A stretch of 64,000 nucleotides of DNA. It comes from Carya illinoinensis (Eukaryota > Streptophyta > Magnoliopsida > Fagales > Juglandaceae). Below are positions 35,720-47,421 of the stretch, in pieces. A model generated the notes under the pieces. That model was not told where the DNA came from and did no database searches. It was given only the letters and a program-made list of their open reading frames with translations. The stretch is taken from the NCBI RefSeq assembly GCF_018687715.1, contig NC_056766.1, positions 37,853,433 through 37,917,432 on the forward strand. The letters run 5' to 3'. A program made the position numbers and the translations under genes. Numbering within the stretch: the first letter of the stretch is position 1; every line of letters begins with the position of its first letter.

Positions 35720-38700
35720 TTCCCATGGAGTTCTCAGAAAACTTGCCTTCTTTTTGGCTATCAATGGTGATCAGCCTTTTCGTTATTGGAGGGGTTCCAT
35801 TAAACGCCTGCATTCCCTTCACCAACATAAACACAAGAAGCCCATTGCTTTGTATAAACGAAAGACGAAGAAGTCTGTCAAATCTGTCGACAGGGAAGAC
35901 ATAGAACCCAACCCGTATATGAGGGATACTGTGGGGAAAATATACGGACTCCTCAGGTTTTCTTCGTGGGATTTTGCTAAGGAGGAGCTAGAAAGGCTCC
36001 CCGTAAGATGGGATTCTTACACAGTTAATAAAGTTCTGAAAACCCACCCACCGATGGAAAAAGCCTGGTTGTTCTTCAACTGGGTTTCAAGGTTAAAGGG
36101 GTTCAAGCACGACCATTTTACTTACACGACGATGCTGGATATTTTTGGAGAAGCTGGGAGGATTTCTTCGATGAAGTATGTTTTCAAGCAGATGCAGGAG
36201 AAAGGATTGAAGATAGATGCTGTGACTTACACTTCGTTAATGCATTGGCTTTCTATTTCTGGGGATGTTGATGGGGCAATGAAGGTGTGGGAAGAAATGA
36301 AGGCTAATGGCTGCTTGCCCACTGTTGTTTCCTATACTACCTACATGAAGCTGCTGTTTGATTATAGGACAGCGAAGGAGGCTACGAATGTTTACAGGGA
36401 GATGCTTCGATCTGGGTGTTCTCCAAGTTGTCACACTTACACTGTCTTGATGGAGTATCTTGTGGAATCTGGTGGGTGCAGTATTATTATTTTGCCTAGA
36501 GCCCTTTACTTGTTCGTTAAATTGTCTACATGGTGGGATAACGCATAGAATATTACTATTTTCCTGCGATCCTCATATTTCTTTCCTCTGCCTGTTTCTT
36601 GTTAGGAAATCAACTGTATCTCCCTAACCAGATTGCAGTACTATTCTTTTTGCTAGAGCCCTTTACTTGTTCGTTAAATTGTCTACATGGGTGGATAACG
36701 TATAGAATATTACTATTTTCCAGCGATCCTCATATTTCTTTTCTCTGCCTGTTTCTTGTTAGGAAAATCAATTGTTTCTCCCTTGTAAGGCTTTGCCAAT
36801 ATGACATGGCAGATATCGTCAACATAGTAAACCAGTAGGCCCTTAGGCTGTGATACCATGTTAGAAACTGTGTCTCGAAAGCTTAACTATCAAAAAGTGG
36901 GTCAAAATTGTAAATGGAACTCACCATATGCTAACACATCCGATGACTTTGTGACTATAATTAGGCTCAACATTGTAAATCAAACTTACCATACACTAAT
37001 TTGGCCGATGACTTCTCTAGGAACACTCTTAGGGCTAGTTTCATTCATAATCAATACGGTTATTCCCAATTATTGACCATTAAATTTCTTGCTTGTCTCC
37101 AACATAGACGTGAGAAATTATGCTCTTTAGAATTATCAGTGAGAGTATTTTTATATGTCAATTCAGTTCCCCCAGCTAATTTGATGAAGTACAATTATGC
37201 ACCCGATTGGATTATATTTTGTAATGTCTATAAGGTTACATTTACTCCATTCTAGTAAAGCTGATTAGCTTTGAGGATACTTTAAAAAAATGAGCTTTGA
37301 GGATACTCACTATACACCATTACCGCTTCCTACTGGCCTCATGTTAGTATCTTACCTCTACCATCCCCAGTTCCAATGGTCAGGGTGAACATTTTGGCAC
37401 TGATACTTGTATAGGACCGATAGCATATATTAAGAATATATATTAATGCATTTAGCAGCTTTTGGGCTCGTGCTAATTTATCTGATCTAAGAGTCCTGAT
37501 TTGTTGAATAATAGACTTGTCGCAGGAGTTTCTTAAATTAAGGAACCCTTTTAAGAATCACAATGTTGTTCTTGCTATGAAGTTTGTGAATTTCCACAAA
37601 ATACAGGCAAACATAATGGTGTATACAGTCAGATGTAGCTGCATTGACATTTTGTTTCCGTATACAGTCAGATATTTTCATTTCTGTGGTCTTTTAGTTC
37701 CACTTTTCTGATAGATGGGCAAACATAATGGTCATTCTGATGTCGACAATCATAAATGAAGGCACCTGTCATACTTGAACTGCTTATTTCTGTTTCCCAC
37801 TCTATGTATTATATGGAATGTGCTGTCTCCCCCTATTTTTATTACTAGAACTTCAATAAGTGCGTGCTGTACTCGTTGCTGCTGATGATTGAGTAGAGCA
37901 CTTGGCTATTTGTTGGCATCTCATAAACTGAAACCCAATATGCTTTGTTTTGGCATGCATGGGTTTTATGCTACATTCTTTATAGTTAAACTGATAGCTT
38001 CAACAGAAAGCATCAGATACAAAACACAGAAAACCTCTCTTATTTTAACACCAAAAATTCTGCAGATAGGTGTTTAATTAATCCTTTTCGTAACTGATTT
38101 CAGGAAAATACAAAGAAGCCCTCGAGATATTTAGCAAAATGCAAGAAGCTGGGGTACAACCTGATAAAGCTGCATGCAATATATTGGTTGAGAAATTCTC
38201 TAAAGTAGGGGAGACAAAGGCTTTGACTTTAATCCTCCAGTATATGAAAGAAAACCACCTTGTTCTTCGTTACTCTGTATTTCTGGAAGCACTTGAAGCC
38301 TTAAAGTTTGCTGGCGAGAGTAGTGCCCTTCTCAGGCAAGTTAATCCACATTTTTCTATAGTTGGAGAGGAGGAGGTAAGTGAGGTTATACCAACGGATT
38401 GTGATGTTCCTTTTTGTATAGACAGTGGGCTTTTACTGATTTTCTTGAAAAAGCAAAATCTTGTTGCAATTGACCGCCTGCTTACGGGGATAATTGATAA
38501 GAATGTACAACTGGATTCTGCAATTATCTCAAGCATAGTTGAGGCAAATTGTGATCATAGCAGACGCAGTGGTGCTTTGTTGGCCTTCAAGTATAGTGTA
38601 AGAATGGACGTTATAATGGAGAGAAATGCATACCTTTCCTTGATCGGCATATTGATCAGATCCAGTTCATTTTTAAAGGTGGTGGAGATTGTTGAGGTCA

Positions 38701-39104
38701 TGCTTATGGCTGGACAATCTCCTGGAACATATCTAAGTGCACTGTTAATCTATAGGCTTGGTTTTGCTAGAAGAGCTGTATGTGCTGCAAAAATATTTGA
38801 TCTTTTGCCTGAAGATCATAAGAGCACAGCTACTTTCACTGCTTTGATTGGCGTTTATTTCACTGTGGGAAATGCTGACAAGGGACTTAAAATATTCAGA
38901 ACCATGCTAGAGAAAGGAATCCGTCCTACACTCGGCACGTACAATGTCCTTTTAGCTGGTCTTGCAAATAGTGGTAGAACTTCTGAAGTAGAGGTCTACA
39001 GGAAAGAAAAGAAAAACCTGCAGTTGGATAGTCGTGATCGGGCAACAATCTCCCTGGAGGAAAAGATCTGCGATCTTCTATTTGCTGGGGTTGTGGTGTC
39101 TTGA
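35703..39104 (+). CDS. P-class pentatricopeptide repeat protein, two exons
   Basis: PPR proteins bind organellar RNA in a sequence-specific way and act in its processing, stability or translation. Exon 1 is 35703-36471 (donor G|GTGGGT). Exon 2 is 38104-39104 (acceptor TTTCAG), resuming the frame exactly, for 589 residues. The basic N-terminus (about 1-65) would suit organelle targeting. A conserved block around KEELERLPVRWDSYTVNKVL precedes the repeats. Typical 35-residue P-type repeats start near residue 136 (FTYTTMLDIFGEAGRISSMK), with further ones through VTYTSLMHWL, VSYTTYMKLL, TYTVLMEYLVESG and, near the C-terminus, FTALIGVYF and TYNVLLAGLANSG. I see no E, DYW or SMR domain. It resembles Arabidopsis At2g01390-type proteins, from memory and with moderate confidence. 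No stop or frameshift is visible. Confidence 0.9.
36472..38103 (+). other. 1.6-kb PPR intron with internal tandem duplication and copia-like LTR relic
   Basis: The intron interrupts a PPR repeat. It contains two diverged copies of a segment starting ctagagccctttacttgttc (36496 and 36653, period about 157). Near 36851 the sequence tgataccatgttagaaac has the look of a minus-strand copia primer-binding site abutting an LTR start, which suggests a relic LTR there. The LTR call is tentative. Confidence 0.5.
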
Positions 39105-40679
39105 GTCCTTGACACCTAATTTGGGACCCTGGAAATTCCCATATTCATTGTATGCTGAGGAGAATTTCTAATGCCATTCAGGGCAGATGACAAACATGAA
39201 TGTTTCTCCTTTCAACATTCCGAAAATGTACAAGGATAGAGGGCATTGGTCCATTGATCCTCAGGGTTGAGGTTCTCATATCTAGATACCGTTGGAAGGA
39301 AGTAGAACTGGCAGATGTGGCTCCCATTGGAAGACTAAGATTGTATTGTATGACATTCTTTTAAGACAGATGATGTATATAGTACATCATGTGATAATTC
39401 AACTTATTTTTATTGTCAATAATACAAATGTTTTCCAAGAGAAAAGCATGATTTGCAAATAATTAGCCATTTGTCTCAATTTGAATATTTTAGTTTACAT
39501 ATCTCTATACTTCTTATCCACATGCAGGGCAACTGGTGTGTTTTTATCTTAAATAAATTATCAATTATAAGTATTCCTTTTTTTCTTAGCATTTAAAAAA
39601 GCTTTATACCATTTTATAAAAGAAGCAATTAATTGCTATAAATTGAGGGGTCAAATCACTACTCTCGCTCTCTCTCTATATATATAGATGTCTTACTGTG
39701 CAAAGAAAAAGAAATTAGAAAAGTTAATTAAGGAGGACAACACAAAAAAATGCAATTTAATCGCATGAAGCAAGTATTTTTTTTTTATTTTTTTTATAAT
39801 AAACATTTCCGTTAACCTTTTCTATCCAGTGAGGCAATTTTTCTCTCTACCAAAAACTCCAAGATTCCTTTGCCTCAACCCAAAGGGGTGGAATTTTTGT
39901 TCCTCCTTTCCTCCCCTTTTGGCTTGTCCAGCTCCTATACAATTTATTTTCTATTGATTTTTTTTTCTAATTTTTCATTCATGGTAAGGAGAAGTGCTAA
40001 TCTACTGCCTTCCGACCCTTATTGACCACCACGCGCTATACCACAAGCCTTCTCAACTGTCAATCTCTCTTGCAACGGGAAAAAAATGTTGATTAGAGTG
40101 GTGTGTGAGCCACACACGCGGCTCAAATACCTTGCGTGGATCTCACACACCTCCGCACCAAGGGAGCCTTGTGCCACCATGCGTGGCATTTCCAAGGCCA
40201 CTACCTTGGATCTTTCGAACCCAACCATTCCTCACTGTCCTAGAGCAACGTGTGGCTCCCACACATTGCCACTGTCCCGGGCGGTCATTTGCTAGCAAAT
40301 TGGTGCATCTCTAGTTTGCTATCTCCCTATATTTTTACTTTCCCTAACCAAAGATTGTGGAAAAGAGATAGTGGAAGTTTCCAACAACTAGTTCAGACTA
40401 GCAAAATGCAGTACACAACTCTTTACTACGACTTCCAGTCGCAGACTTACAGTCCATTTTTGGATTGCATCAAAATTGCTTTAAGCGGCTTCCCTTTGTG
40501 GGAAATGGGTGGGGGTCAAGTCATTGACCCCAGATTCCTCTTTCTTTTTCTTTTCTTTTTTCTTATGTTGAATTTGTTGGTTTGGGATGAATGTTGGGGC
40601 CTCCCACCCTGTTGACTTATGTATCTTGTAACTATTAATTTTATCTATAATATGCTTGCTTAGAAAGAAAAAAGAAACA
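39105..40679. other. PPR 3' flank and unassigned sequence
   Basis: The PPR 3' UTR probably ends near 39430 (aataata/aataca context). From about 39980 to 40670 the base composition is higher in GC and overlapping open frames occur on both strands, but none shows a known domain. The A-rich end near 40660-40672 (agaaagaaaaaaga) hints at a retrotransposon tail. Confidence 0.35.
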
Positions 40680-40689
40680 TTTCCATTAC

Positions 40690-41360
40690 AATAGAAATAT
40701 CATTACAAACAATGTTTATCCACCAATATAACAGATTGAAGAAAATCAAGTACAAACCCTTCCCAAACATCTAGATCCATAATATGTCAAGCATGTTTTG
40801 CCAACTTGTGTGCCCCTTCATTGCCTAGACAACCGACATGCATTGGTGGAAGATTTCATTAGATCCTAAATATCTTTAACCATGTTACCAAGGAGAGACA
40901 TGGAAACCCCTTTGTCTTGAATGGTTTGGACCATTATTAAAGAGTCACTCTCAATCTCCAAGTTTGTTACGCCCCTATGTATGCAAAGTTGTAGACCTTG
41001 TAAGATGGCCGGCAATTATATTTCAATAGTCATTGACATCCATCTTCTTCTTGCTAGCTGCAAATAGCACCTCTCCATTCTCATCTCTAAGGATAGCACC
41101 AATTCCCGATCTTAATTTGTTGATCATGAAATATATCACCATCCACAGTAAGCTTAAGAGATCCAAATGGAGGAGGCAACCAAGTTCCTTTAAGCTTCTT
41201 GTCCACACATTACTCACTTTGTAGTCAGACCATAGTGACAGAGCATTTTGAGCTGCTATAGCAGATTGAACATCTTTATATTCAAACAATTTATGATTTC
41301 GACTATACCTAAACCCCCAAGCCATTAGCAAGACTTTCTCCACTTCTTGATTATAACATG
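40690..41360 (-). pseudogene. LINE RNase H-like fragment, dead
   Basis: On the minus strand, segments such as AIAAQNALSLWSDY, RSGIGAILRDENGEVLF and downstream GNEGAHKLAK-like residues match the RNase H-like end of plant L1-type ORF2. Stops and frame changes interrupt it and no reverse transcriptase is attached. It faces the opposite way to the LINEs further right. Confidence 0.7.
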
Positions 41361-41672
41361 ATGCAAGTTTAATTGTATGATTATAAGGACAGATTTTTCA
41401 TTTAATTAACTAGATCATATATTAGTATATTTCATTTAATAAGTTTAACTAATTTACCTATGATAGTATTTTTATTTGATAAATTTTTTTATGGATATTT
41501 ATATTTAATAGTAACACAACAAGAAGATAATGTGATGTGAATTCTCAACTATAAGATAGCATATTAGCAATTTAATTGGTTGGTATATTTTTTATAGCAA
41601 CTATTATTTATTAATAATATATATAGTGGCTGATAGTCGATGATATGGCTTCATTAAAGCAAAGCTAATTAT

Positions 41673-41914
41673 AGCAATGTCCCGTACTCCGCCTTCCTGG
41701 GAGGATGGAGGGGGTTATTCAGTTCTATTTATATGGAGCACTTTTTCTGTTAGGAGAGAGTTATTAAAAAGTTAAGACAATATTCACCACTATGTGTGCG
41801 GAGATGCTCCAGAGCAGATGCGTAGCTTGGCTTATAGTCTGTATTTTTCTGTATTGATAAGTCACAGTTGTAACTTCAGTTCATTGAATGAAATGAAGTC
41901 TGTTTTAATAAAAA
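41673..41914 (+). mobile_element. 5'-truncated LINE tail inserted in block 1
   Basis: This segment interrupts sequence that is continuous in block 2 (after gcaaagctaattat). It ends in an A tract and contains gtcacagttgtaacttcag and aatgaagtctgtttta. A related tail lies at about 24740-24810. aattat borders both sides, a possible short target duplication. Confidence 0.6.
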
Positions 41915-42057
41915 AAAATTATATATAGGATATATATATATATATATATATGTAAGTATATATTTCTTTTTCCCATAAACTAGTAAATAACAAATTCTTA
42001 ATCAACTAATTTTTCTCCAAATAATAATAATTTTTTTTAATAATGGGATTTATATAT

Positions 42058-42088
<31 letters not shown>

Positions 42089-42125
42089 CAGAAAAACCTT
42101 ATAACCGGTATTTATCAATCCAAAT

Positions 42126-43101
42126 TAGGAATGTTCATCCGGGCCAGATTTTATCCGGCTCGGTCCGGATTTAATCCGGGCCGAAATCCGGATTATAAAA
42201 ACTGGATTTACCCAGTCCGGACCCGAGTCTAAAACCCAGATTTCATATTCGAAACCCAGTTAACCAGGTTTGTGTATAAAAGGGACTGAAAAAGAAAACC
42301 CTAGCCGTCTTGATTTCCTGTCTCCGTCTCCTCTCTCTCTCTCTCTCTCAACAGTCGAAACCCTAGCCGCATATTGCATCTGCACACCCAGTTGGAAGGT
42401 TTACTCCATCTGCACACCCACTCGATTTACTCCATCTGCATACCCAGTTCAACATACAACTCGATGAGAAGACAAACGCCCATATTGCCGACCATGAACT
42501 CTCTCGCCTCATTCGTTTTTCCTTCTCCTCCACTTCCTTTTCTTGAAGATTCTGACTGTGAGACAACCATGGCCACGAATGGTCGTGGTTCTTTGCTCAA
42601 ACCCACGATCTCGTTGTGGTCTCATCGGAGTAGAAGGTCACGATTTTTTCTAGATAGATCAGCGGATTTGGTGAAAAAACTTGGGTTGGTTTTGGATTTT
42701 GTTGTTCTTTTTTGGTTGTGTTTTAATGTGGATGGGCAAGCCGGGTGGGGCAAATGGCCATGGGGTCAATCTGTCCCTCGGCATCCTGATCGAGGGCACC
42801 AATGCATAGGGGTAGGGCCAATTTGTCCACCGGATGGGTTCTTTCTAGAGAGAAAAAAATTAGGAGATAGGAAAAAATTTTGTCACCCAAATTTAGGGAA
42901 AAAATAAAATATTGGATTAAAAAAAAATCCGGGTTCAATCCGAAACCTGGAAGCTGGATTTTTCCAAATCCGGATTCATCCGGGTTTCAGCCCGTTTATG
43001 ACTCAGGATAATCTGGTCTGGATTCCGGTCTGGATTTGAAATCCGGATTCCGGTTTGGGTTTATCCGGATTTCCGGGTTGGAACCCGGATGAATAGGCCT
43101 A
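42126..43101. mobile_element. Non-autonomous hAT-type element, 976 bp, with gene-like interior
   Basis: The ends are taggaatgttcatccggg (42126) and cccggatgaataggccta (43101), which are inverted repeats. The flanks are atccaaat (42118-42125) and atctaaat (43102-43109), an 8-bp duplication with one mismatch, as expected for hAT. The outer about 150 bp on each side are dense in atccgg words, like hAT subterminal binding repeats. The middle (about 42290-42640) resembles a plant gene leader and first exon (aaaccctagccg words, CT run, open frame from 42374). No transposase is present. Confidence 0.7.
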
Positions 43102-43109
43102 ATCTAAAT

Positions 43110-43210
43110 AGCAGAAGAAATAAATTCAGGATATATCACTTCCCATGCACTGATATCATCAATATTCCAAACGTACTTGCTTAGCCAGTTTGTGTACCCC
43201 TTCATTGCCA
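43110..43210 (-). pseudogene. LINE RNase H tail fragment
   Basis: Minus-strand residues such as WLSKYVWNIDDISAWEV match the conserved C-terminal tail of LINE RNase H regions (compare ACYAWNVDDIVMWGV at 23440). Only about 100 bp remain. The fragment is absent from the matching position in block 2. Confidence 0.5.
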
Positions 43211-43814
43211 AATTAATTAGGGAAGGGCTTGACCTGTCACTAAAGTGGCATTTGTTCATCTCTTTTATATGTTTGATGTTATGCACTAGACAATCACAAC
43301 TATAATACGTGAAACTTGGAAAGATAATCATACTAATTAATGCCATTAAGAATTAATTCAGGTGCTCTTGTTTTTTTAAGATTTGAAATTAAATGAATAT
43401 TCCTTTTCAATTATCTTACTTTGCTGGATATATTTATTGGAAACCTTCTTAATTAGCATATACATGCACATAATTACAGACAATAATATATACCTTATAT
43501 ATATATATATGCATGCATGGAAAATATAATGACAAGATTAATAAGGCTAACCAAGTTAAAATAATTAAATGATTTTCATTAAAGCATTAAATACAGACAA
43601 TTTTTCATTCCTACTTTGGAATGAAATAATTAAAGCAATATATTAACGTACATATATACAGACAATTTTTCATTCCTACGTTACATATATGTAACGTACG
43701 TCTGCCATATATTAAAACCTCCCCTCCTTGTTGAGTTTTAGTATATATATGTGTGTGCAGTTTTAGGACTAAAAACAGAATCTAAACGTTTTTGAAAAAA
43801 AAAACTGAGTCAGA

Positions 43815-43982
43815 ATGGAAACTTCGATCGAGAGGTTTGTGTTGAAGTTTGCATTGATAGTGCTGTTGATATTGGTGGCTCTCACGGGAATGTCACAGTC
43901 GTGGACTGTTCCTACTTGCTGCAAATTCGAACCCCTTTGCTGCGTAGATCCTGGCATCCGGCCAACCTGCTTGAAGAACTAG
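43815..43982 (+). CDS. Small cysteine-rich putative secreted peptide, copy 1 (55 aa)
   Basis: The family is not recognised. The frame starts METSIERFVLKFALIVLL and has a strongly hydrophobic segment at residues 8-24, like a signal peptide, with a likely cleavage near GMS (25-27). The mature part is about 27 residues, with CC at 35-36 and 42-43 in the pattern C-C-K-F-E-P-L-C-C and a fifth cysteine near the end (TCLKN). The start is supported by a leader (aaaactgagtcag just upstream) that also precedes copies 2 and 3, and by conservation between copies. A TATA-rich stretch (tatatatatgtgtgtg) lies about 70 bp upstream. It could be a signalling or defence-type peptide; the sequence does not show which. 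Expression is unproven. Confidence 0.65.
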   Translation: METSIERFVLKFALIVLLILVALTGMSQSWTVPTCCKFEPLCCVDPGIRPTCLKN

Positions 43983-44516
43983 AAAATTATATCATGATCT
44001 TCTATCTAATAAGTTTATGTTTTCGTACGTAGATCCCAGATGCATTATTAATTTGAATCTTGCAGAGTTGCATGCAGTGCTACAAGCCATATATGACCAT
44101 AACATATGTAATAGTCTGTTTACAGCTACCAGAATGATCTAAAATAAATGCTAGCTTTTGGGTTTCTGCAATATTTAGATTTCGTTTCTCTCTCTCTTTT
44201 CTTCCGTCTGTTTCTCTTTTCTTTTTGAGAAGTGCTCTTCTTCCATATGACATCAAGAAAGTTGATTTCTTCTATGATGAAAATTGTTGGGTTCTCTCTA
44301 TGGATCGAGCGCTCGATTCATAGAGGCTGCCAGATGGGTTGCTTGGGCTTCAATGGTGATTTGTATCTTTCTCATGAATTGCACCCAATTAATAGTTCGA
44401 ACAACATTTGTAAAGGATCCGGACCTTAAAATTCATCGCATAAGGATAGTACAAGGAGACATTATAATTCATGGTTTTAATTCATGTTCTTTTCGTATAA
44501 GGATAATATAAGAAGA

Positions 44517-44966
44517 CATTATATATATTTCTCATCTCATTTCATCTTATCTCACGATGCTCAAGAATGATATAAGATATTTAACTAAGAATAATTGAGC
44601 ATAATATTTTGAAATATTTTTATATTTTAAAATGTTTTAAATATGTTCTAAATGTTTTGAAGGTGTATACATTATATATTTCTCATCTCATCTCATCTTA
44701 TCTCATAATGCTCAAGAATGATATAAGATATTTAACTAAGAATAATAAGCATAATATTTTGAAATATTTTTATATTTTAAAATGTTTTAAATATGTTCTA
44801 AATGTTTTAAAGGTGTATACATTATATATTTCTCATCTCATCTCATCTTATCTTACAATGCTCAAGAATGATATAAGATATTTAACTAAGAATAATAAGC
44901 ATAATATTTTGAAATATTTTTATATTTTACAATGTTTTAAATATGTTCTAAATGTTTTAAAGGTGT
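44517..44966. repeat. Tandem repeat, three copies of about 150 bp
   Basis: Units beginning attatatatttctcatctc start at about 44518, 44671 and 44821, with few differences between them. Because 150 is divisible by three, a long repetitive open frame (44609-44980) runs through the array. I regard it as an artefact of the repeat. The array is not present after block 2. Confidence 0.9.
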
Positions 44967-45129
44967 ATAAAATGTTTTAGACTCATATTATACGATCTAC
45001 GGTAAAATAATAATAATAATATGAACATTTATAATTTTTTTGATCATTTGTTATGAGAGTTATAACGTAATATAATTAACTTAATATGTTAGTATTAATA
45101 CTATGATATTAGTACTATAGTATGCTTAC

Positions 45130-46476
45130 GGGAGTTAATGCCACTTGGCGAAAAGTACCTAAACAGATCGTCTTTTTTCTATACCAATCACAAATCTATT
45201 GACTCTTGGATTTGGAAGGGTATCCTTAAGCAAAAAGATTTTCTTAAAAAAAGGGATATGTTACCAAATAAACAATGGAGTAGATACCAGAATATGGTTT
45301 GATCATTGGATTCCCAATAATCCAAATTTTTCTCGTGTTCCAAAGGATAGAAATGTTCCAAAAGACCATTCTCTTCGGGTCTCGGAGCTAATGATGGAGA
45401 ACATAGAAGGTGGAACGCCATCCTCCTACAAGCCCTTTCCATCAAAATTCTGTTAGTGAGATTGAAAAGATTCCTCTTGCCAAGTATAATTTCCACAATC
45501 TTTCGGATAAACCTATCTAGATTCATCATAACTCTGGTGCTTATAGCATAAAGTCAGCTTATGCTACCATTAACCTTTCCCATGTCCAAGATAGGATAGA
45601 GAATAACACCACTCAAGCAGATATGTGGAAAAAATTGTGGAAGCTATAGATCCAGGAAATGCTCAAGTTCCTTTGTTGGAAAATTCTAAACAATATCATT
45701 CCAGCACGTGACTGTGTAAAAAAATTTTGTCAAGATGAATAATGAGGACATAGACTACCTTGTTTGTAACACTGGAGAAGAAACAATCTCACCTCTTTTT
45801 AAATTGCAGCTTTACTGGAATATTGTGGCATCATTCTCATTGGCCTTTGAACATTTCCTTTTGTGCACAAGATGATACTAACCAATGGATTAACTGTATC
45901 CTTGACACTGTTAGCACACTAGGAATTCCAAAAGAGGAGGAACATCATTTCCAAATTTTTTCTATTATGGCTATGGATAGTATATGATTCCTTAGAAACA
46001 AGGTCCTTGATGAAGCTTTTAAACCTAATTTACCTTATTTTATTTCTTCCACTAAAGAAATTTTCAAAGGACATTTTGATGCTTGGGGCAATATTCAAAT
46101 TAATTCCAGCAAATCATTAGGGCCTCTCCCTGTGGACTATTATATCCTCACCTTTGATGTTGCGGTCAGACAAAGAGGAAGTATAGCAACAGCTATTTGT
46201 CGAACACTAGATGGCTCCATCATCTTTGTAACTACCATGCACCTTTGCAACACAAATCTTAACCAAGGTGAAGCTACAACAATGCTATTAGGACAACACG
46301 AAGTAAAGGAAAACCAAATTGAAAAACTTTTGATTGTTAGAGACTCACTTAATACTCTGAAAGCTGTTCGAGATTCAAATTATGTCCCAGATTATACTAT
46401 GCAACCTCTCATTCAAGATATAAGGATTACTCTTAAAGGCTTTCACACGTGGGAACTTCGGAAAACACATCGAAAT
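45130..46476 (+). pseudogene. Dead LINE, left part, split by the copia insertion
   Basis: Degraded plant L1-type ORF2 sequence runs through several frames. It includes the zf-RVT-like segment near 45270-45330 (IWFDHWIPNNPNF) and, from about 46130, an RNase H-like domain. It is cut at gaaat (46472-46476) and resumes at 56463. Many stops and frameshifts make it non-functional. Confidence 0.75.
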
Positions 46477-47368
46477 TGTAAAGGCAAAAAGTTGGCTAGG
46501 ATTAGATGAGTAAATGATAAGGCTTATCTTATCATATTATTTATTATTGTTGGATGAATGTAAAAATAATTATTAATTTATGTCTAAACAATGTTGAGTC
46601 TATCTAGAAATATTAGGAGTTGTTTAGATAAGTTCCTGAAGTCAAAATCGAGTTCTGTTAGCAGTACACTTATCTAGAAGAAATCAGAACAGAATTCAGT
46701 CTATATCAGAAGAAGTTATCCCGAAGTGTTAGCAGTCCGTCGGGACGCGTTTTCGCGTCTGTTGCTAACCGTCAGCAGAGTCCTACTGCAACTAGAATTC
46801 TTTTCAGATCTTCTATTTAAAGGGGACTCGGTTTTGTATCTCTTTAAGGACTTCAAGCCATGAATTTTACAGAGGATATTCTGTGTGTTTATGAGAGAAG
46901 ATTCACTTGAGAATTTTCATGGGATTTTTCATATCTTCTTGAGTGTGATCGTGCTTTGAGTGGGAAGCAACATCGATTGAGTGTCAGCCTTTGGAGTTCC
47001 AGAAGGGAGGTCAACATTTGAAGATCGCCAGAGGTTCTGGCTGCTACTGTGGTAGAAGACAAACGGGTCGTTTGTCTAGGCAAGTAAGAGAGTCGAATTG
47101 CAAAGGTTTTGTAATTGATTATTACTTGTAATTGTTTTTCAAATAATGAGATTGACTTTCCTGGGTTTGGCTGCCCCGTAGGGTTTTACCTTTAAAGAGT
47201 TCTTTAAAGGGTTTCCCTTCGTAACCAATCGTTGTGTCTTGCAAGTTTGATTATTTATTTTAAAGTATTTGATTCATTTCATAATCTTTATAATTGAGAT
47301 CTAACTAATTTGTTCAAGGAAATTGGTAGACAATTTCGTGGTTTTACAGGGGTACATTGGGAATTTCA
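46477..47368 (+). repeat. 5' LTR
   Basis: It starts tgtaaaggcaaaaag and ends ggaatttca. A CACGCG-like GC patch (gggacgcgttttcgcgtc) and a TATA-like ctatttaaagggg (about 46813) suggest the promoter region. It is identical in length to the 3' LTR. Confidence 0.95.
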
Positions 47369-47421
47369 ATTGGCATCAGAGCGTGGTTCACTCTTTCGAG
47401 TGTGATCCGTGCCCCTGCAAT

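Larger units (their letters stand above)
41613..44492. repeat. Duplicated block 1 (paralogous to 59863-62603)
   Basis: Starting at aataatatatatagtgg and ending near ttttaattcatgttctt, this block aligns by eye with 59863-62603 apart from separate insertions. It holds peptide gene copy 1. Differences from block 2 are a LINE tail (41673-41914), a TA microsatellite plus hAT element (about 42030-43101) and a LINE RNase H fragment (about 43110-43210). The hAT element found in block 2 is absent here. Confidence 0.85.

Noticed and set aside
40086..40615. Overlapping frames on both strands near 40.1-40.6 kb
   Set aside because: No domain matches. The region is GC-richer and ends in an A-rich tail, so it is more likely an old retro-insertion than a gene.
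43104..43346. 80-codon minus-strand frame
   Set aside because: Only the tail resembles a LINE RNase H end. The rest is unrelated block sequence, so it is annotated as a LINE fragment instead.
44232..44511. 65- and 75-codon frames downstream of peptide copy 1, with a counterpart at 62341-62538
   Set aside because: The similarity is explained by the block duplication, and the changes between copies look unconstrained. No domain is visible.
44609..44980. 123-codon repetitive open frame
   Set aside because: It runs through a three-unit 150-bp tandem repeat whose length keeps the frame open. It has low complexity, no domain and no counterpart after block 2.
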